Source: Rheum nobile (lineage: Eukaryota; Streptophyta; Magnoliopsida; Caryophyllales; Polygonaceae). From it: DNA of 64,000 nt. Shown here piece after piece: positions 20,861 to 31,040 of the stretch. Location of the stretch: NCBI GenBank assembly GCA_027886185.1, contig WOAB01000476.1, positions 2,294,001-2,358,000 of the forward strand, read 5' to 3'. Position 1 is the stretch's first letter. Each line of letters opens with the position of its first letter. The notes beneath the pieces are model-generated. The model worked only from the letters and a program-made list of their open reading frames with translations, searched no databases and had not been told where the DNA came from. Position numbers and translations under genes: made by a program.

Positions 20861-22390
20861 ATGGTCCACACCCGTGCTACTGACTCTCCTACTTTAGATC
20901 TTGATCCAGAGATTGAGCGAACAATTTCCAGGAACCGCAGTTTAAGCAGACCACGCCAATCACAGTTCGAGATGGCTGAAGAACAGACGTTGAGGCAGTT
21001 GACTGCGCCGAATCTAGAGCAACAGCCGCTTGCTGTGCAGTTTTCGGAGCTTGCTGATGGCATGAATTTTGAGCTCAAAAATCTGGGTTGATTCACTTAT
21101 TACCCCACTTCCATGGGATGAGTGGAGAAAGACCCCAATAAGCATCTCTCTGAATTCCACGCCGTCTGCAGCAGTATGAAGCCAAGGAACATTACTGAGG
21201 ACCAGATCAAGCTGAGGGCCTTTCCTTTCTCTCTGAAGGATTCGGCCAATGATTGGTTCTATTATTTGGCCCCAGGAAGCATAGATACATGGGCGAAGAT
21301 GAAGAAAGCCTTCCTGGAGAAGTACTTTCCTGCAACGAAGCTCAATAGCCTGAAGAGGAACATTAGCAACATCGAGCAGCATGCTACTGAGACATTGTAT
21401 GAGTACTATGAGAGGTTCAAGAGGTTGATATCAAGTTGTCCATACCATGGTTATTCAGACCAAGACCTCGTGTTGTATTTGTATGGTGGACTCTTTGATG
21501 ATGAGCGCCGAATGGTGAACGCAGCTTGTGGCGTTAACATTCTCAACAAGACGTCGGCTGCAGCATTTGAGATATTCTTTGAGCTATCTGAGGGCTCAAG
21601 ACAGTTTAGCAAGAGAGCGAGCGCTCAAGCAGTTAAGGTCGCAGACTCTCAGCCATCATCCTCACTACTTGCTGAGATGGCTTAGATGAAAGAGATTATG
21701 AGGAGGTTTATGATGAAGGGCAACCAGCAGCAAGTCAAGTCTTGTGGAATCTGCTATGACACGATGCACCCTACTGATGCGTGTCCCACACTACAGGAGC
21801 CCACTGCTGAAGTGAACGCTATTGGAGGTTTTGGCCCTCCAAGGCCGAAATATGACCAGTACTCAAACGACTACAATCCAGGGTGGAGAGATCACCCTAA
21901 TTTGAGGTACGGGAACCAGCAGAACCCTCCTCAGGGTCGTGATGATCAGGAGTTCCACCAGAGGCCGCCACAGTTCCTACAGCATCAACAACAATTTCAG
22001 TGGCCTGGGGGACAACAACAACAATTTGGAGCATAGTATGACCCTAGACCTCAAGGCCAAAGCGCAAGTTCATCTATGTCCAGTGATGACATGATCAAGT
22101 CTCTCGCTCAGAGTGTATCGACGTTGGCAAACACTATAGTCCAACAAAATAAAGAGATGAACTCTAGTATTCAGAACCTGGAGAAGCAAGTGGGGCAGAT
22201 CTCTCTGGCCGTGAGCAAACTGGAGGCCCGGGATTCGTTTGAAACTACCATCTCAAACGGTAGCAAACCCGAGAGAGAATGTATGTGCGATGACGCTAAG
22301 GAGTGGAACACAAATGAAGGAAGTGACGGAAGCTACAGAGGAGAATCCGCGATCGCAGAACATTTTTCACGACCGCGGATTGCTTACTGA
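20861..22390 (+). pseudogene. gag of element A
   Basis: Starts MVHTRATDSPTLD. The Retrotrans_gag domain (EDQIKLRAFPFSLKDSANDW, then WAKMKKAFLEKYFPATK) is at 21122-21560. A zinc knuckle CGICYDTMHPTDAC (C-x2-C-x4-H-x4-C) is near 21750, followed by a Gln/Pro-rich part and a coiled segment (NSSIQNLEKQVGQISLAVSK). All are in one frame broken by stops at 21089, 21119, 21683 and 22034. The reading frame is otherwise well kept, so decay is recent or the stops are few and single. Confidence 0.85.
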
Positions 22391-22740
22391 CGAGGACGTT
22401 CGAGGGAAACAGAACGAAACCCGCGACCGCGGAATGCACAGCTACGACCGCGGAAACATCCCTGAAGGCGGTGAAATTTCCAAAGTTTTTCCGCGACCGC
22501 GGCAAGATTTCCGCGACCGCGGAACTCCTCCAGAGACGACACAACATTCTAAAGACAATCCGCGACCGCGGAAGGACATCCGCGACCGCGGAAGGACATC
22601 TGCGACCGCGGAAGGACATCCGCGACCACGGAAGGACATCCGCGACCACGGAAGGACATCCGCGACCGCGGAAGGACATCCGCGACCGCGGATTCGTTAC
22701 TGGCGACCCACACTTCACAGATGTTGATCCGCGGCCGCGA
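22340..22740 (+). repeat. Cluster of CCGCGACCGCGG motifs with a 20-bp tandem array
   Basis: About 14 copies of CCGCGACCGCGG or one-base variants occur in the linker between gag and protease. Between 22560 and 22692 they form a regular array of six and a half units of CCGCGACCGCGGAAGGACAT. Twenty bases is not a multiple of three, so successive units are read in different frames, and the plus strand is open in more than one frame. Units 4 and 5 carry an A for G in the second CGCGG. Confidence 0.9.
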
Positions 22741-22916
22741 TTTGGAACCGCGGTTGCGCCTCAGACGTCGAAGACGATTACGTTCGTCCATATTTCCCTC
22801 CGCTCGGTTCGCTGAAGCCACCCGCGCCCTTCCCTGAGGCACTGAAGGATACGAGAAGGCCGGAGAACGACAAGGAGATCTTTGAGACCTTCAGTAACTG
22901 CGAGGTAAACATTCCT

Positions 22917-23525
22917 TTGATCAAGCTGGTTAAGAGCATTCCTCGTCACGCGAAATTTTTGAAGGAGTTATGCAAGATTAAGAGGAAGACAAAAGAGAAA
23001 ACAAAAAAGAAGGTCCAGGTGAGTGAGAATGTATCCGCTATGCTGCAAAAACGGATGCCCAAGAAGTGCAGTGACCCAGGCATGTTCAGTATTCCTTGCA
23101 AGATAGGTGACACCACATTCGATAAAGCCATGTTGGATTTGGGTGCATCTATAAATGTACTGCCTCTCTCGTTGTATGAATCTTTAGGGCTTGGACCATT
23201 ACAGAAGACAGGGACGGTGATTCAATTGGCAGATAATTCTAATGTGTATCCCAAAAGAGTCGTGCAGGATGTTCTAGTAGAGGTAGATAAGCTGATTTTC
23301 CCTGCTGATTTCTTTGTGATGGATACGGAGCAAGACAAACATGCAGCCCTTATGATGTTGGGTTGGCCGTTTATGAAAACGGCGAATACGAAGATTGATG
23401 TGAGTAGTGGTTCGCTCACCATGGAGTTTGATGGGGTGAGGGTCGAATACAACATTGATGATGCAAAGAGACACCCTCCTGATTGCAACCCCAAGTGTTC
23501 GGTTGATGTGAGCAACCCAAGCTGA
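22917..23525 (+). CDS. Aspartic protease domain of element A
   Basis: A Lys-rich start (KRKTKEKTKKKVQ) is followed by FSIPCKIGDTTFDKAMLDLG, the catalytic DLGASINVLP, the VIQLADNS strand and the ALMMLGWPFMKT motif near the end. This is the Athila-type pepsin-like fold. Usual Athila elements continue into reverse transcriptase; here the frame ends at RHPPDCNPKCSVDVSNPS and is followed by non-coding DNA. It is in a different frame from gag. Confidence 0.85.
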   Translation: MIKLVKSIPRHAKFLKELCKIKRKTKEKTKKKVQVSENVSAMLQKRMPKKCSDPGMFSIPCKIGDTTFDKAMLDLGASINVLPLSLYESLGLGPLQKTGTVIQLADNSNVYPKRVVQDVLVEVDKLIFPADFFVMDTEQDKHAALMMLGWPFMKTANTKIDVSSGSLTMEFDGVRVEYNIDDAKRHPPDCNPKCSVDVSNPS

Positions 23526-24369
23526 ATTGAAAGGCACTATGTCGAGCCACAACAATAACCAAGGCATTGCTCGGGAGGCAACCCGAGGTATGTAATTCTT
23601 TTCATGTCTTTTCGTTTCAAGTTTTTATTTGTGTTGTTTTCGGTTTAGACTAACCTGTAGCTAGGAGACTCGAAGCCAAAAATTCAAAGACGGTGTTCAA
23701 CTCGCACCCGACACGAAACCGCGGTCGTAGAAATATTTCCGCGGTCGCAGTTTCGCCACTGTAAGTCCCCTTACCTTCAAAAAAATTAATAAATAAAATT
23801 TTTTAAAAAAATCTGAAGATTTCCGCGATCGCGGCCCAGCTGTCCGAGTTTTACTTTGAGAGACGATGCGCATCATGCTGCCAAGGAGGAGCCATTCGCA
23901 CGACATTTTTATTTGGCATCGATGATGGCCCGACATTCGACAACTGATGAGGAGGAGCTCCAGAGCCAACTACAGATACGATGATTGATATGGAGCGATG
24001 GAGCCCACTACACGATTACACTAGAGCTCCAACTTTGTGTTCGTTGAAGGCCCGTGCAACCCCGTTTCTTTGATGTACCACTACACCTTACAGTGGATCT
24101 ATTTGGTTGCACGTGGAGTTTACTTGAGTAGTACCGCCGCAACACCAGCGACTTGTGTTTTCACTGATGTACCGCCAGCCCCGACGTCCACATCCAGGCC
24201 ACCTCGGCGATGTTCGTAAGTACCTTTTCTGCCTTTCCTTGTGCTTCATCTTTTTGTCTTTCATTACATTGGGGGCAATGCAATATTTAATCATGGGGGA
24301 GTGATCTATACTTACTTGTCGTCTGAATAAAAAAAACTAAAAAAGACAAAGAAAAGAAAATCCTGGGAT

Positions 24370-24395
24370 AAGCTGAAAACCCGAAAGGGCGGCTT
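24370..24395 (+). other. Predicted RNA hairpin A1 (GNRA-type loop)
   Basis: AAGCTG and CGGCTT flank AAAA-CCC-GAAA-GGG. The stem would be six outer pairs, an A4 bulge on the 5' side, three C-G pairs and a GAAA loop. Confidence 0.5.
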
Positions 24396-24502
24396 AGGCA
24401 ATAACCAGATGGCTTGGACTAGCATTAGGCTGTGGTAATAAGAGGTCAAGAGTGATGTGAGTTTTTGTGAGCCCATCTATTGAAAAATGAAATGAGTGGC
24501 TT

Positions 24503-24524
24503 GGTGAAAACCCGAAAGGACGCC
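24503..24524 (+). other. Predicted RNA hairpin A2 (GNRA-type loop)
   Basis: GGTG and CGCC flank AAAA-CCC-GAAA-GGA. The inner stem is weakened by GGA in place of GGG; the outer four pairs remain, including one G-U. Confidence 0.45.
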
Positions 24525-24755
24525 TTGGCAAAATGAGTGAAAAGAAGAAGAGTGATTATTAGGATTCCTCATTTTTCCTGGCGTGGTGACATAAGAAGAG
24601 GTGATATAAGGAGGATTCGGGTAGGTCACTTTGGGAGTTATAAGAAGATAGACTAGAGCTAGGATTAGATGGTCACTTTCACTCTATGGTGTTCGGGTTA
24701 AGCTTAGGGGAAGTACTCTGCTTTCCTTTAAGCTTGTGTGTTGTGTTGATTGTGT

Positions 24756-24760
24756 TGGTA
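24756..24760. repeat. Target site duplication TGGTA of element B (left)
   Basis: TGGTA recurs at 30898-30902 directly after element B. Confidence 0.9.
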
Positions 24761-26334
24761 TGATAGGTGTCATTTCATACACCTTAACTAGCAATTATTA
24801 ACATTATTTAGAGGAGTTTATGACTAGATTTGAGGTTAAGTCTGTAATCCAGAAGATGTGGAGAGAATTGAAGATATCCAGGGATTTACAGCTTAATGAA
24901 GGATGAAGATGATGAAGATGATGAAGATCCGCTGGAAGACTAATTGAAGAAGCTACCAACACTTGGTAGTATGGAAGAGAGGAAGAGAAGAAGAAGAGCT
25001 GAAGAAAGGAGTGGGCGAGTGTCACCGCCCCGCACCAGAGCCACCGCGACCCGGCGGTGGGTCTCAGAGAAGGATGCCGCCCCGCGCCAAAAGTCACCGC
25101 CCCGCGGTGGGAGCTGGCGCCCCGCGGCCATCACGCGAGGCAAACCAAGCTTAAATTAATACAAGCCCGCGTGGTGATTGCTGGAATTGAAGAGATGGGC
25201 CGTGAAGAAGATTAGGCCCAAGGAGAGTTCGGCCCAAGAAATGCTCGGCCGCGTGAATTGAAGCATGAAGCGGGAGGTGAATTGAAGCATGACGGAGCAT
25301 GATGTCAGCGAAGATGTTTGATGGATTTGGGCCGCAGCTTGGAAATGGGCCGAGAAGCTGATTTCACGAGAGAGACCGAGCGTGATTTCGGGATTAATTT
25401 CCCGGGATTTGATTTGCTTATTTTTTGTTATTATTTTATTATTGTTATTTTATTATTTTATTTTACGCCTTTTAGAATTAGGTTAAAAACCCTTTAGTTA
25501 ACCTAGTTGCCACAACTATAATTTAGTTTTAGAAGTTCGTTTTTCATTCTACCTCTGGGGTTTCAACCCATTGAGAGCTAAACACCTTTATTTCGCTAGA
25601 CGATTGAAGCATTGCAATGGATTGGTTGTGAGATTTCTATTCCTTGTTCTATATCTTATAAAGTTGGTTTACTTCTCTTGAGCATATTGTCTATTGGTTT
25701 GTGTTGATTCTTCTAGCGTAGCTAACTAGGTTTTCCGACATCTATCAATTGCTAGGATTTGCATATAGTGGAATATGAGTGCGTATCTAGTAGCATACAC
25801 GATTGTTGCGTATAGGGGTTCCGAGCGTGCAATCGTGAGTGAGAATCATTTGCATGTTAAGTAGTAAGGAAGCACATTCTATTTGCATGTATCCTATATC
25901 CTTGTGTGCATTGCTATTGCTGTGTTAGTGGTAAAGTACACCGACAACTGTGAGAATCGGAGGTACTTTCCCATTGGCGTAGTAATAAGTCTATCGACAA
26001 CTGTGAGAATCGATAGTACTTAAGATCAGAATGGGAACAACTATAAGATTGTGAAAAGAACTTGGAAAAATAGTTATCAGTGATCAACCTGTTTCCTTTG
26101 CAGTGTGGATATTTGTCTAGTGGAATATTTCCACCCATCATATTTATTTTCCTTCTAAAGCTTGCATCTTTGTTACTCTGTGTTTGATAATCAAAACCCC
26201 CCTTGTTACTTTACATGCTTATAAACACTTAAAAAGATCACTTCCTCCCTGTGGATTCGACCCTTACTTGCCCAGACTACTTGTTTAGGTTTGTTAAGAT
26301 TATTTTGTTTAGGTGAGACGACAACGCCTTATCA
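24761..26334 (+). repeat. 5' LTR of element B
   Basis: It pairs with 29351-30897. Near 25025-25130 it carries CACCGCCCCGCG and CACCGCGACCCGGCGGTG motifs that recur in the internal region at 27120-27320. Confidence 0.92.
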
Positions 26335-26357
26335 AATTGGCGCCGTTATCGGAGAAG
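26335..26357 (+). other. Primer binding site of element B (tRNA-Asp-like)
   Basis: TTGGCGCCGTTATCGGAGA starts two bases after the LTR. It matches the element A site except for changes in the second half. Confidence 0.75.
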
Positions 26358-26403
26358 CAAGTTTTGATTTTTCCGTGTGTTTGTTTGTGTGCGTGTTACC
26401 TTG

Positions 26404-27084
26404 GTGTGGACCTATCTTACGGTCCACACCCGTGCTACTGACTTTTGTTTTTCCTTTTTGATTTTTGTCACAGATATGGATTTCTGGGGAGAGCCGCGCG
26501 ATAACCCATACTCTTGCTCACTCTCTCTAGAGAGGGGATACTACCCAACTTCCAGTACAGCAAGGCCAGTTACAGTCTGCAGACTCTGTCATGATCCGTG
26601 GCATTCCACTGACGATTGCCCAAGACTTCCTGAATATACAACTGCAGTAAACGCTGTAAGAGGTTTTGATCCGCAGAGGCCGAGATATGTCCCATACTCC
26701 GACACATACAACTCAGGGTGGAGGAGTCACCCCAATCCGAGTTATGGGGGCCATCAATACCCTCCATATGGCCTTGACTGCCAGGAGTTCTACCCAAAGC
26801 CACAGTCATTCTATCAGCAGGGTACTCCGCACCAGTACTATCCGGCATACGAGCATAGCCCGCCAGTGTCCAATCCAAGTTCCGCCATGTCAACTGAAGA
26901 GATGCTCAAGACCTTGACTCAACACTTCGCCACTCATACTCAAACTACGGAGTCAAGCATCAAGAATATAAAAAGGCAAGTGGACCAGATGGAGGAATCA
27001 ATTATACAGATCGCTCGCTACAAGGATTTCGGGGAATCTACCATCTCAAACGGTAGTAAACCCGAGGGAAAACGTTCCTCCTAG
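26404..27084 (+). pseudogene. Shortened gag of element B (zinc knuckle kept, capsid part missing)
   Basis: Starts MVHTRATDF like element A. It then jumps, without the Retrotrans_gag capsid domain, to a zinc knuckle CRLCHDPWHSTDDC (C-x2-C-x4-H-x4-C), a Tyr/Pro-rich part (WRSHPNPSYGGHQYPPYG) and a coiled segment (TTESSIKNIKRQVDQMEESI). The frame is open for about 225 codons, so the reduced protein could be made. Element A shows what was lost. Confidence 0.8.
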
Positions 27085-27109
27085 TGCTGAAGAGGAGGGT
27101 GAATATAAG

Positions 27110-28042
27110 ATGGAGAACATCACCCACCACCCCGCGTCACCTCTCACCGCGACCCGGCGTGAAGTCCCAGTAATTTCACCACCCCGCAGCGACACTGACC
27201 GTGACCCGACGGTGAGCCTCAGCTATCCTCCCTCACAGCCACCGCCCCGCGGCGATGACCACCGCCCCGCGGTGGACGGAGTGCCTCCTAGTGAGATTTC
27301 TCCGCGACCCGCGGTGAGATCAGCGCAACCCGACATCCAAAATTCCTATTCTGCTGATGAGGTATGCGTTGATACTGATGAGGAGTTAGGACTTCCAGAT
27401 GATATTTTGGATCGCAAGGTGCTGACTGAGGAGGAGTATTTTTTGAGATTTGAGGAGGAGTAGAGCGACGATGAGGAGGAGTGCCGTGATTGCGAAAATA
27501 CTCCAGAGACAACCATTTCTCTCGAAAATGCTCTGGCAGTCCCCGACCCTCTGGAGGTTGCCTATGATGAGTTTGTGCGTCTCAACTCCTTCCCGCTCGT
27601 CGCGCTGCAACCCATCGCACCCTTCCTTTAGGCTTCCCGAGTTACTCAAAGGCTAAAGAACAACGAGGATATCTATGAGGCCTTCAGTGACTACACAAAA
27701 ACCGTTCCCTTGGTCACATTGGCAGACAGCACCCCTCGCTGCAAGGAAATGTTAAAGGTGCTGGGCATGATCAAGAAGAAACCGAAGGGGAAGCACAAGA
27801 AGGTGGCCTTGATTCAAGTGGTGAATTGTTACATACTGGATACGGGGCAAGATAGGCATACAGGCCCTGAGATGTTGGGTAGGCCATTTCTGAAGATGGC
27901 AAGTGCGTTCATGGGTATACACAACGGTCCACCCACAAAGAAGTGCAGGAGATTGGGGGTCACGCTCAATCGGGAGTATACAAAGAGGCATCCCCCAGAT
28001 CCAGATCCCAGGTGTTCAGTTGCTATGAGCAACCCAAGTTGA
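27110..28042 (+). pseudogene. Gag-protease linker and protease remnant of element B
   Basis: A Pro/Arg/Asp-rich linker coded by GC-rich CACCGCCCCGCGG-type repeats (27110-27463) leads, through frame changes, to a protease end with ILDTGQDRHTGPEMLGRPFL and TKRHPPDPDPRCSVAMSNPS. These match the last part of the element A protease. The segment carrying the DLGAS active site is absent, so it cannot be an active protease. Confidence 0.75.
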
Positions 28043-28851
28043 GAGGATGAGTAAGATGTCAAGCCATGACAATAACTAAGGCGCTATTCGGGAGGCAACC
28101 CGAGGTATGTTTTTCTTTTCTTGTTTTTCTTTCTTTGTTTTTGCATTTTTTTTAGTGTGTTTTTGTTTTTGTTTCCGACTAACCTGCAGGGAAGAGACCC
28201 ATGCCTATTGAAGAAGGTGTTTCCACACCATTGTAAGTCCCTTCATTCCCTGTACTAAGTCACCCCCCGAAAAAACCTTAAACGGGGGGCAAAAAAAAAA
28301 CGATAAAAAAAAAGTTCTACCGAAGGCCAGCTGTCCAGAGTTCCCTATGGAGATGGTGCGCATCATGTTGTCAAGGAGGAGACATTCGCCCTACATTTTT
28401 ATTTGACAACGATGATGGCCCTACAATTGACAACTGAGGAGGAGGAACACTAAAGTCCACACCATGATTACATCTGGGCTCCACCATGTGTTCCTAGAAG
28501 GTCGTGCAACCCCGACATCTTTGCTATACCATTATTCACCAAAGTGGTTTTCTTATGGTTGCACGGTAAGAGAAGATTATAGAGTTGATGAAGACACCCG
28601 CCCAACACCAGAGACCTGGGCATTTATTGAGAAGACCGCCAGCATCACCTACAGTGTCCAAGCAACTTGGCGACGTTTGTGAGTTATTTTTTGCTTTTCC
28701 CTGTGCTTCTATTCTTTTGTCTTTCATTACATTGAGGACAATGCAATGTTTAAGCATGAGAGAGAGTTCTATACTTGCTACGTCGTTGAAGAGAATCAAA
28801 AAATGAAAAAAGCCAAAATTTTGAAAAAAGGCTAAAATTGAAATCTTGGGA

Positions 28852-28879
28852 TAGGTCGGAAACCCGAAAGGGCTGCCTA
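28852..28879 (+). other. Predicted RNA hairpin B1 (GNRA-type loop)
   Basis: TAGGTCG and CTGCCTA flank GAAA-CCC-GAAA-GGG. The outer stem has TAGG-CCTA where hairpin A1 has AAGC-GCTT, so pairing is kept although the bases differ; one mismatch remains. Confidence 0.5.
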
Positions 28880-28985
28880 GGTAATAAGCAGGTGGCTTGG
28901 ACCAGCATTAGGCTGGGGTAATATGTGGTCAAGAGTGACGTGAGCTTATGTGAGTACATCTATTGGAAAATGAAATGAGTGGCTT

Positions 28986-29007
28986 GGTGAAAACCCGAAA
29001 GGGCGCC
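28986..29007 (+). other. Predicted RNA hairpin B2 (GNRA-type loop)
   Basis: GGTG and CGCC flank AAAA-CCC-GAAA-GGG. It is at the same spacing from B1 (about 130 bp) as A2 from A1. Confidence 0.5.
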
Positions 29008-29350
29008 TTGGCAAAATGAGCGAAAAAGAAGAAGAGTGATTTTAGGATTTCTCATTATTCTTAGCGAGGCGTCATAAGAAGAGGAGATATAAGGAGGTTT
29101 CGGGTAGGTCACTCTGGAGAGATAAGAAGATAGATGGAGGCTAGGATTAGTATTGTCACTCTATGGTGTTGTGTTGTATTGTGTTGTTGTGCTGTGCATA
29201 TTGTTTTGGTTTTCTGGAGCTGATTGTTGAGATATTGTAATTACTGGTGTCATATTTTCTTATACTTCCTGAGACCTTGGTGTTTGATTGAGAAAGTAGG
29301 TTTATCTTTAGCTTACTCGGGACGAGTAAAGGTCTAAGCATGGGGGAATT

Positions 29351-30897
29351 TGATAGGTGTTATTTCATGCACCTTAACTAGCAATTATTAACATTATTTA
29401 GAGGAGTTTATGACTAGATTTGAGGTTAAGTCTGTAATCCAGAAGATGTGGAGAGAATTGAAGATATCCAGGGATTTACAGCTTAATGAAGATGATGAAG
29501 ATCCGCTGGAAGACTAATTGAAGAAGCTACCAACACTAGTATGGAAGAGCGGAAGAGAAGAAGAAGAGCTGAAGAAAGGAGTGGGCGAGTGTCACCGCCC
29601 CGCGCCAGAGCCACCGCGACCCGGCGGTAGGTCTCAGAGAAGGATGCCGCCCCGCGCCAAAAGTCACCGCCCCGCGGTGGGAGCTGGCGCCCCGCAGCCA
29701 TCACGCGAGGCAAACCAAGCTTAAATTAATACAAGCCCGCGTGGTGATTGCTGGAATTGAAGAGATGGGCCGTGAAGAAGATTAGGCCCAAGGAGAGTTC
29801 GGCCCAAGAAATGCTCGGCCGCGTGAATTGAAGCATGAAGTGGGAGGTGAATTGAAGCATGACGGAGCATGATGTCAGCGAAGATGTTTGATGGAGTTGG
29901 GCCGCAGCTTGGAATTGGGCCGAGAAGCTGATTTCACGAGAGAGACCGAGCGTGATTCCGGGATTAATTTCCCGGGATTTGATTTGCTTATTTTTGGTTA
30001 TTATTGTTATTTTATTATTTTATTTTACACCTTTTAGAATTAGGTTAAAAACCCTTTAGTTAACCTAGTTGCCACAAGCTATAATTTAGTTTTAGAAGTT
30101 CGTTTTTCATTCTGCCTCTGGGGTTTCAACCCATGGAGAGCTAAACACCTTTATTTCGCTAGACGATTGAAGCATTGCAATGGATTGGTTGTGAGATTTC
30201 TATTCCTTGTTCTATATCTTATAAAGTTGGTTTAATTCTCTTGAGCATATTGTCTATTGGTTTGTGTTGATTCTTCTAGCGTAGCTAACTAGGTTTTTCG
30301 ACATCTATCAATTACTAGGATTTGCATATAGTGGAATATGAGTGCATATCTAGTAGCATACACGATTGTTGCGTATAGGGGTTCCGAGCGTGCAATCGAG
30401 AGTGAGAATCATTTGCATGTTAAGTAGTAAGGAAGCACCTTCTATTTGCATGTATCCTATATCCTTGTGTGTATTGCTATTGTTGTGTTAGTGGTAAAGT
30501 ACACCGACAACTGTGAGAATCGGAGGTACTTTCCCATTGACGTAGTAATAAGTCTATCAACAACTGTGAGAATCGATAGTACTTAAGATCAAGATGGGAA
30601 CAACTGTAAGATTGTGAAAAGAACTTGGAAAAATAGTTATCAGTGATCAACCTGTTTCCTTTGCAGTGTGGATATTTGTCTAGTGGAATATTTCCACCCA
30701 TCATATTTATTTTCCTTCTAAAGCTTGCATCTTTGTTACTCTGTGTTTGATAATCAAAACCCCCCTTGTTACTTTGCATTCTTATAAACACTTAGAAAGA
30801 TCACTTCCTCCTTGTGGATTCGACCCTTACTTGCCCAGACTACTTGTTTAGGTTTGTTAGGATTATTTTGTTTAGGTGTCACGACAACGCCTTATCA
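29351..30897 (+). repeat. 3' LTR of element B
   Basis: Same ends as 24761-26334 (TGATAGG, CTTATCA) with few differences by eye and small indels. It is preceded by the GCATGGGGGAATT polypurine site at 29338-29350 and followed by TGGTA. Confidence 0.92.
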
Positions 30898-30902
30898 TGG
30901 TA

Positions 30903-31040
30903 CCTTGGAGATTCATGAGTAGGTGCAGTTCTTAGTGGAGATAGTTTTGTTGTGCTTCCTGAGACCTTGGGTATTTCATTGGAGGAGTAGGTTTCTATTA
31001 GCTTACTCGAGGAGGAGCAAGGTTTAAGCATGGGGGAGTT
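30903..31040 (+). other. End of element A internal region, with polypurine site
   Basis: This is the part of element A right of the B insertion. It resembles 29260-29350 of element B (CTTCCTGAGACCTTGG, then TAGCTTACTCG). It ends with the purine-rich GCATGGGGGAGTT at 31028-31040 directly before the 3' LTR. Confidence 0.75.

Larger units (their letters stand above)
23526..24760 (+). other. Non-coding 3' internal region of element A, with paired hairpins
   Basis: No coding region is supported. It contains GGGAGGCAACCCGAGG near 23571, which is also present in element B, then ATTGGGGGCAATGCAATATT near 24269 and CATGGGGGAG near 24293. Two CCCGAAAGG hairpins are annotated separately. The layout matches 28043-29350 in element B. 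Confidence 0.6.
28043..29350 (+). other. Non-coding 3' internal region of element B, with paired hairpins
   Basis: It repeats the layout of element A's 3' internal region: GGGAGGCAACCCGAGG near 28090, a conserved stretch around 28470-28560 (a short open frame there has some similarity to element A near 24010-24110), ATTGAGGACAATGCAATG near 28729, then two CCCGAAAGGG hairpins. No supported gene. Confidence 0.6.
24761..30897 (+). mobile_element. Athila-like LTR element B, strongly reduced, inside element A
   Basis: LTRs of 1574 and 1547 bp, nearly identical, start TGATAGGTGT and end CTTATCA. A tRNA-Asp-like primer site (TTGGCGCCGTTATCGGAGA) follows the 5' LTR and a polypurine site GCATGGGGGAATT precedes the 3' LTR. 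The internal part has only a shortened gag and a protease remnant. It is related to element A in its leader, zinc knuckle and 3' non-coding part, but its LTRs and GC-rich motifs differ. Confidence 0.88.

Noticed and set aside
22560..22693. Regular repeat array, considered as a CRISPR-like locus
   Set aside because: The units are contiguous 20-mers without unique spacers, inside a plant retroelement coding linker. There are no cas-like genes.
24370..24524. CCCGAAAGGG motif as part of a hammerhead ribozyme (retrozyme-like)
   Set aside because: The CUGANGA core and a cleavage site in the right arrangement are not found nearby; a plain GNRA hairpin explains the pattern better.
28464..28682. Short open frame in the 3' region of element B, considered as an envelope-like remnant
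   Set aside because: No signal peptide, membrane span or similarity I can recognise; the counterpart in element A is not open over the same length.
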